Positions 15,673 through 22,773 of a stretch of 44,661 nucleotides of DNA are shown here, one piece after another. Both the position numbers and the translations under genes were made by a program. The stretch lies in NCBI GenBank assembly GCA_021794175.1, contig JAJYRI010000011.1, positions 1 to 44,661 of the forward strand. The letters run 5' to 3'. Origin of the DNA: a bacterium. Its GTDB lineage: Bacteria > Vulcanimicrobiota > Vulcanimicrobiia > Vulcanimicrobiales > Vulcanimicrobiaceae. The stretch's first letter is position 1, and each line of letters opens with the position of its first letter. The notes under the pieces were generated by a model. That model did not search any database. It was not told the origin of the DNA and saw only the letters and a list, made by a program, of their open reading frames with translations.

Positions 15673-16389
15673 ATGCTGGGGGAGGGACTGAATATCTCCA
15701 TGTTCGTTCGCTTTATGTCAGGCCTGGCCGTGCTATCCATCCTCGGCACGACATGGGCCGCAGCAGCCAACCCCGTTTTTGGAAACTCTCCGTCAAGCGG
15801 GCAAAGCCCGATAGCGGTCAACGACTGTCAATTTTACTATCGCGGGAATTTACTCGTTGGAGTGGTCGACGGGGTGCGTATTGAATACACGAACGAAAGT
15901 CGCCATACGGCAAATCTCATTGCCTTTTTGGTAAAGTCCGGACAGCATAGCGTCGTAATTCGCGATGTCGGCAAATTTTCACCAGGTGTTGAAATAGTTC
16001 ACAAGTTCCGAAAACAAACCGGAGCAGCGATTTACTCGCCGCTTTTTTCGCATCCGAAAGTCACCTGTCGGGCACAAGAAGTACATTTTGTTGATGGGAC
16101 AACGTGGCGTTATGGCCAGACGCCGATAGCATCGACCGTGACGATTGGGAGGTTGGGGTTAATCCTCAAAAACGCGGATGACGGCGTTACGATCGCAACC
16201 ATCGCCCCGGGCGGCCCAAGTGAACTTGCGGGTCTAAAGCAAAACGACGTTATCACGTCGTTCGGCGGGAATGCAGTGCATACGGTTCAGGATATTGAGA
16301 ACGTGCTGTCGATAACGCAGGCTGGAGCGAAAATACCCGTTTCCGTCATGCGAAACGGAGCGATTGTAACCGCAACCGTGGTGCTATGA
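15673..16389 (+). CDS. secreted PDZ-domain protein
   Basis: Start taken at ATG 15673 (GGGAAG 5 nt upstream); ATG 15700 is an equally good choice and would give a cleaner signal peptide (MFVRFMSGLAVLSILGTTWAAA). The mature N-terminal domain has two cysteines (NDCQFYY and KVTCRAQ) that could form a disulfide, then residues about 165-238 form a PDZ domain: GRLGLILKNADDGVTIATIAPGGP, SELAGLKQNDVITSFGGNAV, VLSITQAGAKIPVSVMRNG. No protease domain, so it is probably a binding or scaffold protein outside the cytoplasm. GC content is clearly lower than in the flanking genes, suggesting acquisition. Not assigned to a known family beyond PDZ. Confidence 0.78.
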   Translation: MLGEGLNISMFVRFMSGLAVLSILGTTWAAAANPVFGNSPSSGQSPIAVNDCQFYYRGNLLVGVVDGVRIEYTNESRHTANLIAFLVKSGQHSVVIRDVGKFSPGVEIVHKFRKQTGAAIYSPLFSHPKVTCRAQEVHFVDGTTWRYGQTPIASTVTIGRLGLILKNADDGVTIATIAPGGPSELAGLKQNDVITSFGGNAVHTVQDIENVLSITQAGAKIPVSVMRNGAIVTATVVL

Positions 16390-16443
16390 GGAGATCGTGG
16401 ACGCCATCGAGGTACGCCGATTGCAAACGCGTCGCGCCTGCCT

Positions 16444-16800
16444 CTAACCCCGGTTCGTAAACCCGCGGTAGATACGAATCAACGTCTCTTTCTGATCGGT
16501 CGTCAGCGCCGGGTCGAGCCGGATCGCCTGTTCGAGGCTCTGGCTTGTCGTCGGTTTACTGTCGTCATCGAGTAAACCGGCCTGCGCGTACATCGTCTCA
16601 GCCGAGAGTTGGAGTGCGTTCGCGATACTCTTTAACACTTCGGCCGAGGGTTTATAGAGTCCGCGTTCGATCTGGCTGAGATAAGGGTTCGATACTTTCG
16701 CGACGTCGGCGAGTTGGCGCAGCGACAAGTTCGCGAGCTCGCGCTGGCTGCGGATGAATTCGCCGAGCCCTTTCCAGGCGTTGCCGTCTTTCGGATTCAT
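16444..16800 (-). CDS. XRE-family regulator in the PHA operon
   Basis: 118 residues from ATG 16800, overlapping the phaC stop by ATGA. Residues about 9-75 form a Cro/C1-type helix-turn-helix: LGEFIRSQRELANLSLRQLADVAKVSNPYLSQIERGLYKPSAEVLKSIANAL. The tail (LDPALTTDQKETLIRIYRGF) is typical of XRE regulators encoded beside phaC in several phyla. It probably senses PHA state or regulates phaB-phaC; the inverted repeat at 19437-19454 in front of phaB is a candidate operator. Function beyond DNA binding is inference from position. Confidence 0.85.
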   Translation of the reverse strand: MNPKDGNAWKGLGEFIRSQRELANLSLRQLADVAKVSNPYLSQIERGLYKPSAEVLKSIANALQLSAETMYAQAGLLDDDSKPTTSQSLEQAIRLDPALTTDQKETLIRIYRGFTNRG

Positions 16801-18647
16801 CGCCGTCCTTTCGCTTTCTTCGCTACGCTCTTCGGCGCGGGTTTTCGCACGCCGTGCGCGCTTCCGGCACCGTTGCTCGCGGGTTTTGATTCCGGCTTCG
16901 GTGCAGGCGCCTGCGCCGCTTGCGATGTACGCACGGGAAGATCTATCGGTGCACCGACTTGGTTCTGCACGTACGGGCCGGGAGCGGGTTCGCCGCCGGG
17001 AAGATCGTAGGGGCGCACCATCGCGCCGCCGCGCGGCTCGATCCAGCGCGCCCAATCCTCCCACCAACTCCCCTCTTCTTTGGTCGTCGTTGCGAGCCAG
17101 CCGTCGGCCGTCTCGTTTTCGGCAACCTGCGGTTTCGTCCAATGCCAGCTCTTTTTGCCGCCGGGCGGATTGACGATGCCCGCGATATGTCCGGCGTTGG
17201 TGAGCGTATACTTCTTATCGGTGCTGCCGACGAGTGCTAGCGCTTTGAAACTCGAGCGCCACGGTGCGATGTGATCGTTCTCCGCGCCTAAAACGTAGAG
17301 CGGCGTACGGATCATGCCGAGATCGATCGGCGTGCCGAGGATCGTAAAGGCACCGGGTTTGACGATCGCGTTGCGCAGATAACAAGAGCGGAGATACTGC
17401 GAATGCATCGCCGCAGGCATGCGCGTGCTGTCGCCGTTCCATGCCAGGATGTCGAACGCGGGCGGCTGTTTACCCATGTACCAGTTGTTGACGACGTAGC
17501 TCCAAATCAGATCGTTCGCGCGCATCCAATCGAAGGTTCCGGCCATTTCGGTCGATTCGAGATACCCGCGTTCGTTCATCTTCTTTTCCAAGCGAGAGAT
17601 CGTCGCTTCGTCGGTGAAGACGCCGAGATCGCCCGGCTCGCTGAAATCGATAAGCGTGTTCGTCGTACTCAAACTCTTCACGCGGTCGGCTTGACCGTGC
17701 GCGGCGAGATAGGCAAGCAGAATGTACGAAAGCGTTCCGCCGAGGCAGAGCGCGGCGATATTCGTTTGTTTTTCGCCGGTGATCGCCTCGATTGCATCGA
17801 GTGCGGCGAGCGGCCCGAGTTTGAGATAATCGTCCATCGTCACGTTGGCGAGGCTCTCGTCGGGGTTGCGATAGGAGATCATAAAGGTTTGGTGGCCGTG
17901 TCGCACCGCCCACTCCACGAAGGAGCGCCCCGGAGCGAGATCCATCACGTAGTATTTGTTGATCCACGGCGGGCTGCAGAGCAGCGGCGTCTTGTGGACG
18001 GTCGCACTCTGCGGCTCGTAGGCGATCAACTCCATGAGCTCGTTGCGATAGACGATACGCCCGGGCGTTGCAGCGAGATTGACGCCGAGTTTAAATTTGC
18101 TCGTGTCGACCTGTCGCGGCATGCCTTTGTTGTTCTGCAGATCGTCGATGAAATTGGCGAGCCCCTGCTGCAGCGATTGGCCGCCGGTCTCCATCGCCGT
18201 TTTGATGACGTTGGGGTTCATCCACGGCACGTTGCTTGGGGCGTACATATCGATGAGCATCTGCATCGCAAAGCGCGCCTTGCGCTTGGTCATCTCCGGC
18301 AGCCGCGATCCCTCGATCAATTGCATCGAGGCGCGTGCCTGCGAGAGATATTCTTCGAGCGTTCCGGCGAGCATCGGGTTCTCGCGCCATGCCGGATCGG
18401 CGAAGCGCTTGTCGCCGTCGTTCGGCGTCGCCACCGCATCGACGCTCTCGCCGCTCATGCGGCGCAGCATATTCATGCCGATACTTTGTTGCGTCATCGC
18501 GAGCGTCGTCATCCAGGTGGTCATGCGCATCGGGTCGGTCATCGCATCGGCGATCACCGCGCGCAGCGCGTCGCCGAGCGATGCGGGGTCGAGCCCGCTC
18601 ATGTCGAGGGCGTACTGAAACTCTTCAACCGGAATCGAGCCGATCAC
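16797..18647 (-). CDS. phaC: class I polyhydroxyalkanoate synthase
   Basis: 616 residues from GTG 18647, which overlaps the phaB stop by 4 nt and follows a GGGGGG ribosome site; the open frame extends upstream through phaB but that is not coding. Length fits class I enzymes (about 590). The catalytic Cys is C301 in the lipase-like box AALCLGGTLSY (the usual Gly before the aromatic is Ala here). The Asp is in YVLGAENDHIAPWRS and the His in LTNAGHIAGIVNPP. An N-terminal region (1-200) and a Pro/Ala/Lys-rich basic tail (about 580-616) flank the alpha/beta hydrolase. It polymerises hydroxyacyl-CoA into PHA at the granule surface, using monomer made by PhaB. The lysine-rich tail is unusual. Confidence 0.95.
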   Translation of the reverse strand: MIGSIPVEEFQYALDMSGLDPASLGDALRAVIADAMTDPMRMTTWMTTLAMTQQSIGMNMLRRMSGESVDAVATPNDGDKRFADPAWRENPMLAGTLEEYLSQARASMQLIEGSRLPEMTKRKARFAMQMLIDMYAPSNVPWMNPNVIKTAMETGGQSLQQGLANFIDDLQNNKGMPRQVDTSKFKLGVNLAATPGRIVYRNELMELIAYEPQSATVHKTPLLCSPPWINKYYVMDLAPGRSFVEWAVRHGHQTFMISYRNPDESLANVTMDDYLKLGPLAALDAIEAITGEKQTNIAALCLGGTLSYILLAYLAAHGQADRVKSLSTTNTLIDFSEPGDLGVFTDEATISRLEKKMNERGYLESTEMAGTFDWMRANDLIWSYVVNNWYMGKQPPAFDILAWNGDSTRMPAAMHSQYLRSCYLRNAIVKPGAFTILGTPIDLGMIRTPLYVLGAENDHIAPWRSSFKALALVGSTDKKYTLTNAGHIAGIVNPPGGKKSWHWTKPQVAENETADGWLATTTKEEGSWWEDWARWIEPRGGAMVRPYDLPGGEPAPGPYVQNQVGAPIDLPVRTSQAAQAPAPKPESKPASNGAGSAHGVRKPAPKSVAKKAKGRR

Positions 18648-19435
18648 ATGAACATCCCCCCGTTGATATTGAAGGTTGCGCCGGTAATAAAGGCGCTCTT
18701 TTCGTCGATCAGAAAACGTACCGTGCGCGCGATCTCGGTCGGGTCGCCCATGCGCCCGATCGGCGTCTGCGCGGTTGCGGCGGCGATTGCGGCTTCGGGC
18801 ATCGCGGCGACCATCTCGGTTTTGATAAAGCCCGGTGCGATCGCGTTGCAGGTGATGCCGCGGCCCGCCATCTCCAGCGCGACGGTCTTCGTCAGGCCGA
18901 GCAGCCCGGCTTTCGCCGAAGCGTAATTCGCCTGGCCGATATTTCCCGTGAGCCCGATGACCGAACTGATATTCACGATGCGCCCGTAACCTTGCGCGAT
19001 CATCTGTTCGATGACGGCCTTGGTCATGTAAAAAGGCCCCGAGAGATTGATCTGCAGGACCTTGTGCCAATCGTCGATGCTGAGTTTGCGTAAGGTTTTA
19101 TCGGCGGTGATGCCGGCGTTGTTGATGAGAAAATCGATGCGCCCGTGCTTGGCGATCACATCGTTCACGGCTGCGACGCAACGTTCGTATTCGCCGACGT
19201 TGCTTTCGTAAAAGACGACGCGCTCCGCGCTCCCGTTGAGCGTGCCGCGCAACTCTTGCGCGCGCGGTTCGTCGGAAGGGAGCCCGAGAATCGCGACGGT
19301 CGCGCCGTCGTCGGCGAGCATCTTGGTCATCGCCGCGCCGAGGCCGCGCGCGCCGCCGGTGACGATGCCGACTCGGCCGACAAGTGAAGTAAGCGCCGCG
19401 CTGGAAGCGGCCGCCGGGTGCGTCGTTTCAGTCAT
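18644..19435 (-). CDS. phaB: acetoacetyl-CoA / 3-ketoacyl reductase of PHA operon
   Basis: 263-residue short-chain dehydrogenase. The NAD(P) motif is VTGGARGLGAAM, followed by INNAGITADKTLRKLSIDDWHKVLQ and the catalytic tetrad region NISSVIGLTGNIGQANYASAKAG (Ser, Tyr, Lys). The KTLRKLSIDDW segment resembles PhaB/FabG. Position first in a phaB-phaC-xre operon argues for PhaB, reducing acetoacetyl-CoA to (R)-3-hydroxybutyryl-CoA, rather than fatty-acid synthesis. A 20-residue Ala/Thr/Ser-rich N-terminal extension precedes the Rossmann fold. It has a second, shorter paralogue at 34878-35618. Confidence 0.88.
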   Translation of the reverse strand: MTETTHPAAASSAALTSLVGRVGIVTGGARGLGAAMTKMLADDGATVAILGLPSDEPRAQELRGTLNGSAERVVFYESNVGEYERCVAAVNDVIAKHGRIDFLINNAGITADKTLRKLSIDDWHKVLQINLSGPFYMTKAVIEQMIAQGYGRIVNISSVIGLTGNIGQANYASAKAGLLGLTKTVALEMAGRGITCNAIAPGFIKTEMVAAMPEAAIAAATAQTPIGRMGDPTEIARTVRFLIDEKSAFITGATFNINGGMFM

Positions 19436-19436
19436 A

Positions 19437-19454
19437 CGCTAGGCTTACCTAGCG
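19437..19454 (-). promoter_or_regulatory. inverted repeat directly before phaB start codon
   Basis: Perfect CGCTAGG (19437-19443) / CCTAGCG (19448-19454) with a 4-nt spacer, ending one base before the phaB ATG. On the minus strand AGGTAAG in its centre is also the likely ribosome-binding site, so the element could act as operator for the XRE regulator or as an RNA hairpin hiding the ribosome site. Confidence 0.5.
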
Positions 19455-19485
19455 ATGCAGTGGCCTCCTTTGCGCTTACGCGAGC

Positions 19486-19514
19486 TTGACCGGCGCTCCC
19501 GGTGCGCCTATGCT
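19486..19514 (+). promoter_or_regulatory. sigma70-type promoter of AbrB/PIN module
   Basis: TTGACC (19486-19491), 17-nt spacer, TATGCT (19509-19514); the antitoxin ATG is at 19524. Transcription would start only 0-3 nt before the ATG, so the GTAAGG that looks like a ribosome site would largely not be transcribed. Confidence 0.6.
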
Positions 19515-19523
19515 GAAGTAAGG

Positions 19524-19784
19524 ATGAAAAGTAAGGAATTCGTCGCCCGGCTGACGAGTAAGAATCAGATGACGCTGCCGAAGGGCGTGAGTGCCTTGCT
19601 CAATGTCGGGCCGGGCGATAGCGTGCGCTTCGAGGTGGAGCAGGACGGTTCGATCGTGCTGTTACCGGCTCCGGTGCGCGAGCGCCTCGCGCCGCTCGTT
19701 GGGCGCAACCGGCGGGGAGCTGGAAAGTCGCCCGCAGCGATCGACGCCGAGCTGCGGGAGATACGCGGCGATATCGAGGTGTGA
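19524..19784 (+). CDS. AbrB/SpoVT-type antitoxin
   Basis: 86 residues from ATG 19524. Residues about 5-50 form the swapped-hairpin AbrB fold: ARLTSKNQMTLPKGVSALLNVGPGDSVRFEVEQDGSIVLLPA. The basic/acidic C-terminus (residues about 50-86) would wrap the toxin. The stop codon overlaps the PIN toxin start (GTGA). Earlier in-frame ATG at 19455 would lie upstream of the clear promoter and is not used. Likely autorepressor of the module. Confidence 0.9.
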   Translation: MKSKEFVARLTSKNQMTLPKGVSALLNVGPGDSVRFEVEQDGSIVLLPAPVRERLAPLVGRNRRGAGKSPAAIDAELREIRGDIEV

Positions 19785-20227
19785 TCGCGCTCGATACCAA
19801 CGTCATCATCGACCTCGAAGAGGGTACGCCGGAGAGCGCAGAGCGTGCGCTCTGCGCGGTCGAACGGGCCGGCGAACGCGGCGGCCTGGTGATTTGCGGA
19901 ATCGTGTATGCCGAGCTTCTTGCGCGGCCGCACCCGAATGCGGACGACATCGACGGCGCGCTCCGCGCCGCGCATATCGCCGTCGACCTGCAAATCTCGG
20001 CTGAGAGCTGGCGCGAGGCGGGGCGCGCCTACGCCGCCTACGCACGTCGTCGGCGCGCCGCAGCCGGGGAATCCCCGCGAAGAATCATCGCGGATTTCAT
20101 CATCGGTGCGCATGCGTGTGCCGTCGGCACCCTCGTTACGCGAGATGCGGCCTTCTATCGCCGGGTTTTCCCCGCACTTCGGGTCGTCGACGTTGATGAG
20201 TTCGAAGAAACCGCGGATCGCTGTTGA
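19781..20227 (+). CDS. PIN-domain ribonuclease toxin (VapC-like)
   Basis: 148 residues from GTG 19781. PIN residues are visible: ALDTNVIIDLEEG (first Asp), CGIVYAELLARPH (Glu), RRIIADFIIGAHA (third Asp) and LVTRDAAFYRRVFP (fourth Asp), with the final strand LRVVDVDEF. Expected VapC-like RNase paired with the AbrB-type antitoxin; a different antitoxin class from the Phd-linked PIN toxin at 3553. The target RNA is unknown. Confidence 0.92.
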   Translation: MIALDTNVIIDLEEGTPESAERALCAVERAGERGGLVICGIVYAELLARPHPNADDIDGALRAAHIAVDLQISAESWREAGRAYAAYARRRRAAAGESPRRIIADFIIGAHACAVGTLVTRDAAFYRRVFPALRVVDVDEFEETADRC

Positions 20228-20271
20228 CGCCTTGCCAATCTCGTGCTATCGTACTAGTGAACTAGTATAAC
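20224..20271 (+). promoter_or_regulatory. promoter and palindromic operator of gntR-ABC operon
   Basis: TACTAG-TGAA-CTAGTA (20252-20267) is a perfect 6+6 palindrome just before TATAAC (20266-20271). A -35-like TTGACG at 20224 is 17 nt before TATCGT (20247-20252), so either -10 could be used; in both cases the palindrome lies in the core promoter. It is the likely self-repression site of the YtrA-type GntR protein encoded next. Confidence 0.6.
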
Positions 20272-20303
20272 AGCATGAGCGCAGAGGCGCTGGAAAGGAC
20301 GCG

Positions 20304-20705
20304 ATGCCGGTCATCTTTACCGTCGATCCTCGTAGCGGCATCCCGATCTACCTGCAGATCGTCGAGCAGGTCAAACGTTCGGTCGCGCTCGGGCTCCTCG
20401 CACCGGGCGAGCAGTTGCCGACCGTAAAGCAACTCGCGCTCGACCTTACCGTCAACCCCAATACCGTCGCTCGCGCCTACCGCGATCTCGAGCATGACGC
20501 CGTGATCGAAACCGCATCGGGGCGCGGCTCCTTCGTTCGCGCGAACGGCAGTGCCGACGCGGCGAGCATCGCCGCCGGGCGCGATGTCGCGCGCGGCGAG
20601 ATCGATAGCGCGGTCCGCACCGCAAAATCGCTCGGACTCGGACGCGACGCCGTCACCGACCTCTTCGACAACGCCCTCGATCGCTGGCTCCCGGAGGAAT
20701 CATGA
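20304..20705 (+). CDS. GntR-family (YtrA-type) repressor
   Basis: 133 residues behind AAAGGA. The wHTH (residues about 10-78) reads GIPIYLQIVEQVKRSVALGLLAPGEQLPTVKQLALDLTVNPNTVARAYRDLEHDAVIETASGRGSFV, the GntR pattern. The short C-terminal part (about 50 residues, no FadR or UTRA effector domain) marks the YtrA subfamily, which typically represses a co-encoded ABC exporter and is released by envelope or antibiotic stress. The stop overlaps the ATPase gene (ATGA). It probably binds the palindrome at 20252-20267. Confidence 0.93.
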   Translation: MPVIFTVDPRSGIPIYLQIVEQVKRSVALGLLAPGEQLPTVKQLALDLTVNPNTVARAYRDLEHDAVIETASGRGSFVRANGSADAASIAAGRDVARGEIDSAVRTAKSLGLGRDAVTDLFDNALDRWLPEES

Positions 20706-21610
20706 CCGCTCTCTCTATCGCCGGACTTCGCAAAAATTACGGCGGCGTCGCCGCCGTCGACGGCATCGACCTCGATATCCCCCAAGGCTGCGTCTTCGGG
20801 CTGCTCGGCCCCAACGGAGCGGGGAAAAGCACGACCTTTAAGTGCGTGCTCGGCCTGATCCGTGCGAGCGCCGGCCGGGTGCTCTTTGCCGGAGCGCCGA
20901 TCTCGCCGGCTGCATTCGAACGCATCGCCTACGTTCCCGAGCGCAGCGTGCTCTACGACTGGATGAGCGTGCGCGAGCACATCGGGTACATGCAAAGCAG
21001 TTTTTCCGGTTTCGATCCGAAGCGTGCACGCGAATTACTCGCGCAACTCGGCGTCGGTGACGAGAACAAGCGCGTCCGCGCGCTCTCGAAGGGCATGCGC
21101 ACGGCAACCGCCGTCGCGCTGGCGTTCGCGCGTCGCGTCGATCTGCTGTTGCTTGACGAACCGACGAGCGGACTCGATCCGGTCAACCAGCGCACCGTTC
21201 TCAATCTCATTATTAACGAAGCCGCCCAGGGAACGACGGTCGTTTTTTCGTCGCATCAAATCGGGCAAGTGGAGCGCGCTGCCGAGCGCATCGCGGTGAT
21301 GCAGCGCGGGCGTATCGTCCTCGAAGGGGTCGTCGACGATCTCAAGGCGGGGCGAAAAATCGTCGAAGGTATCTTGCCGAGCGATGATTTCTCCCTCAAC
21401 GGCTTTTCGAGTGACGCGCGCATCGGGCGGCTCGAACGCAACGGCCGCATCGTGCGTGCTTTCGTTACCGATCGACCCGACGAGGTTGCGGCGCAGATGA
21501 GCGCGCTCGGCGCACAGGGCCTCCGCGTCGTCGATCTGAGTTTAGAGGATATTTTCTTAGATGCCGTGGCCCCACAGGCTGCGACGGCATCGGTCGTGGA
21601 GGAAGTTTGA
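20702..21610 (+). CDS. ABC transporter ATP-binding protein
   Basis: 302 residues with all ABC motifs: Walker A GPNGAGKSTT (residues about 36-45), signature near ALSKGMRTATAVALAFARRVD (LSKGM in place of LSGGQ), Walker B LLLLDEPTSGLDP and the switch His in VFSSHQIGQVE. The C-terminal ~90 residues match the accessory domain of drug/bacteriocin exporter ATPases (YtrB/BcrA-like). Pairs with the permease that follows; with the YtrA-type regulator it forms a small stress-response export system. Confidence 0.95.
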   Translation: MTALSIAGLRKNYGGVAAVDGIDLDIPQGCVFGLLGPNGAGKSTTFKCVLGLIRASAGRVLFAGAPISPAAFERIAYVPERSVLYDWMSVREHIGYMQSSFSGFDPKRARELLAQLGVGDENKRVRALSKGMRTATAVALAFARRVDLLLLDEPTSGLDPVNQRTVLNLIINEAAQGTTVVFSSHQIGQVERAAERIAVMQRGRIVLEGVVDDLKAGRKIVEGILPSDDFSLNGFSSDARIGRLERNGRIVRAFVTDRPDEVAAQMSALGAQGLRVVDLSLEDIFLDAVAPQAATASVVEEV

Positions 21611-21612
21611 TC

Positions 21613-22641
21613 GTGGATTATATTGCAGCGCTCCGCGGGCGCAAGGCGCTCGTCGTTACGGTCATCGTCTTGGCGGCGATCGTCGTCGTCAACGCGATCT
21701 TCCATCTTTCAATGGATTCGACGTTTCACATTGCGCCGTCGTTCGCGGATCTCTCTCGTATGAAGGGATCGGTCACTACCCACGAAGTGCTCCCCAATGG
21801 AGCGAAAGAGACCATCATCGCCAATAAAGCGCTCGGACGCCGCGTGGTGATCGTCGATCGTGGATATCGCGGCACCACCGTGCACGAGACGAGCCCCGTA
21901 ACGAAGAAGCCGCAAAAACTCGGCAGTAGTTCGGGCCCGCTCTTTACGGATCTAAAAACGACTGATGGAAAATCGTACAAAGAAACCATGCGGTTCGGCG
22001 GAGCGAGCGACATCGGCTACTTCTGGTACGCTGCGCTCGTCGTCGGACTCGTTCTTGCTACCGTGCTATCGGGAACATTCTCCTCGGAGAACGACGGGCA
22101 TCTCGAGATGAGTTTCATGCGGCCGCAATCGCGCGAGCATTTAGCGATCCGGGCGATCGCCACCGATATTCTTACAATTCTTTTGGCCGAACTCGCGACC
22201 GTGATCTTTGCGCTCGCGACCGTTGCCGTCTACATCGAGGTACGCCCGACAATCTCCGGCTCGACGCTGGCGACGATCTTGCTGAACCTGCTCGCGCCGA
22301 TCGCCTGGTATGCGATGCTCTTGGCGGCGACGGCGAGCTTGCGCGGCGGGCGCGGTCTCGTCGTCGGCTTAGCGTGGCCGCTTGCCCTCATCCTTCCCGG
22401 AGCATTCAGCGGCACTGCCGGAAACGTGCTTCCCATCTGGAAGGCCGTGCACGTATTCCTGGTGCCGCTCGTTCGGCTCGATCCGCTCTGGTACATGCAG
22501 AATTTCTCGCTGACGCCGAAGACGGTCGCGCTCGGCGTGACTCTCGGGAACACCGTTCAACCGGTGCTCGCCGGGCTCTCGATGTTAGCGCTGCTCTATT
22601 TCGTCATCGCGGTGCTGCAATGGCGCCGCATGGAGGCCTAA
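21613..22641 (+). CDS. ABC exporter permease (ABC-2 type)
   Basis: Start set at GTG 21613 because GGAGGAAG lies 10 nt upstream; a TTG at 21607 overlapping the ATPase stop is the alternative. About 342 residues with a first hydrophobic helix (ALVVTVIVLAAIVVVNAIF), a roughly 100-residue extracytoplasmic loop (LSRMKGSVTTHEV and onward), then five more helices (YFWYAALVVGLVLATVLS, ILTILLAELATVIFALATVAV, LAWPLALILPGAFSG). FSSENDGHLEMSFMRPQSREHL is the coupling-region pattern of ABC-2 permeases. Works with the ATPase at 20702. Confidence 0.9.
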   Translation: MDYIAALRGRKALVVTVIVLAAIVVVNAIFHLSMDSTFHIAPSFADLSRMKGSVTTHEVLPNGAKETIIANKALGRRVVIVDRGYRGTTVHETSPVTKKPQKLGSSSGPLFTDLKTTDGKSYKETMRFGGASDIGYFWYAALVVGLVLATVLSGTFSSENDGHLEMSFMRPQSREHLAIRAIATDILTILLAELATVIFALATVAVYIEVRPTISGSTLATILLNLLAPIAWYAMLLAATASLRGGRGLVVGLAWPLALILPGAFSGTAGNVLPIWKAVHVFLVPLVRLDPLWYMQNFSLTPKTVALGVTLGNTVQPVLAGLSMLALLYFVIAVLQWRRMEA

Positions 22642-22644
22642 ATC

Positions 22645-22761
22645 ATGCAGATCTTCGGCATCAATCTCAGCGTTCTGCTCGGTGGGTTACGGCTGCGCTT
22701 CGTGCTCGGTTTCGAAGAAGTCGGCGACGAGCGAGAACAGGCATCGCATCCATTTCTATAA
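22645..22761 (+). CDS. candidate small ORF after ABC permease, possibly a truncated gene
   Basis: ATG 22645, 3 nt after the permease stop and behind GGAGG at 22632, encodes 38 residues beginning MQIFGINLSVLLGGLRLRF. It ends 12 nt before the IS1380-like element, so it may be the 5' end of a fourth operon gene cut by the insertion, or a short peptide. No family is recognised. Confidence 0.35.
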   Translation: MQIFGINLSVLLGGLRLRFVLGFEEVGDEREQASHPFL

Positions 22762-22773
22762 GATTCTAAGCCC

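Noticed and set aside
17403-18926. 507-codon plus-strand frame opposite phaC
   Set aside because: The His/Arg/Ala-rich translation has no family features and mirrors phaC codons; phaC carries catalytic motifs throughout.
18648-19070. Longer phaC starting upstream inside phaB
   Set aside because: The extra residues are out-of-frame phaB sequence; GTG 18647 with a GGGGGG site and a 4-nt overlap is the sound start.
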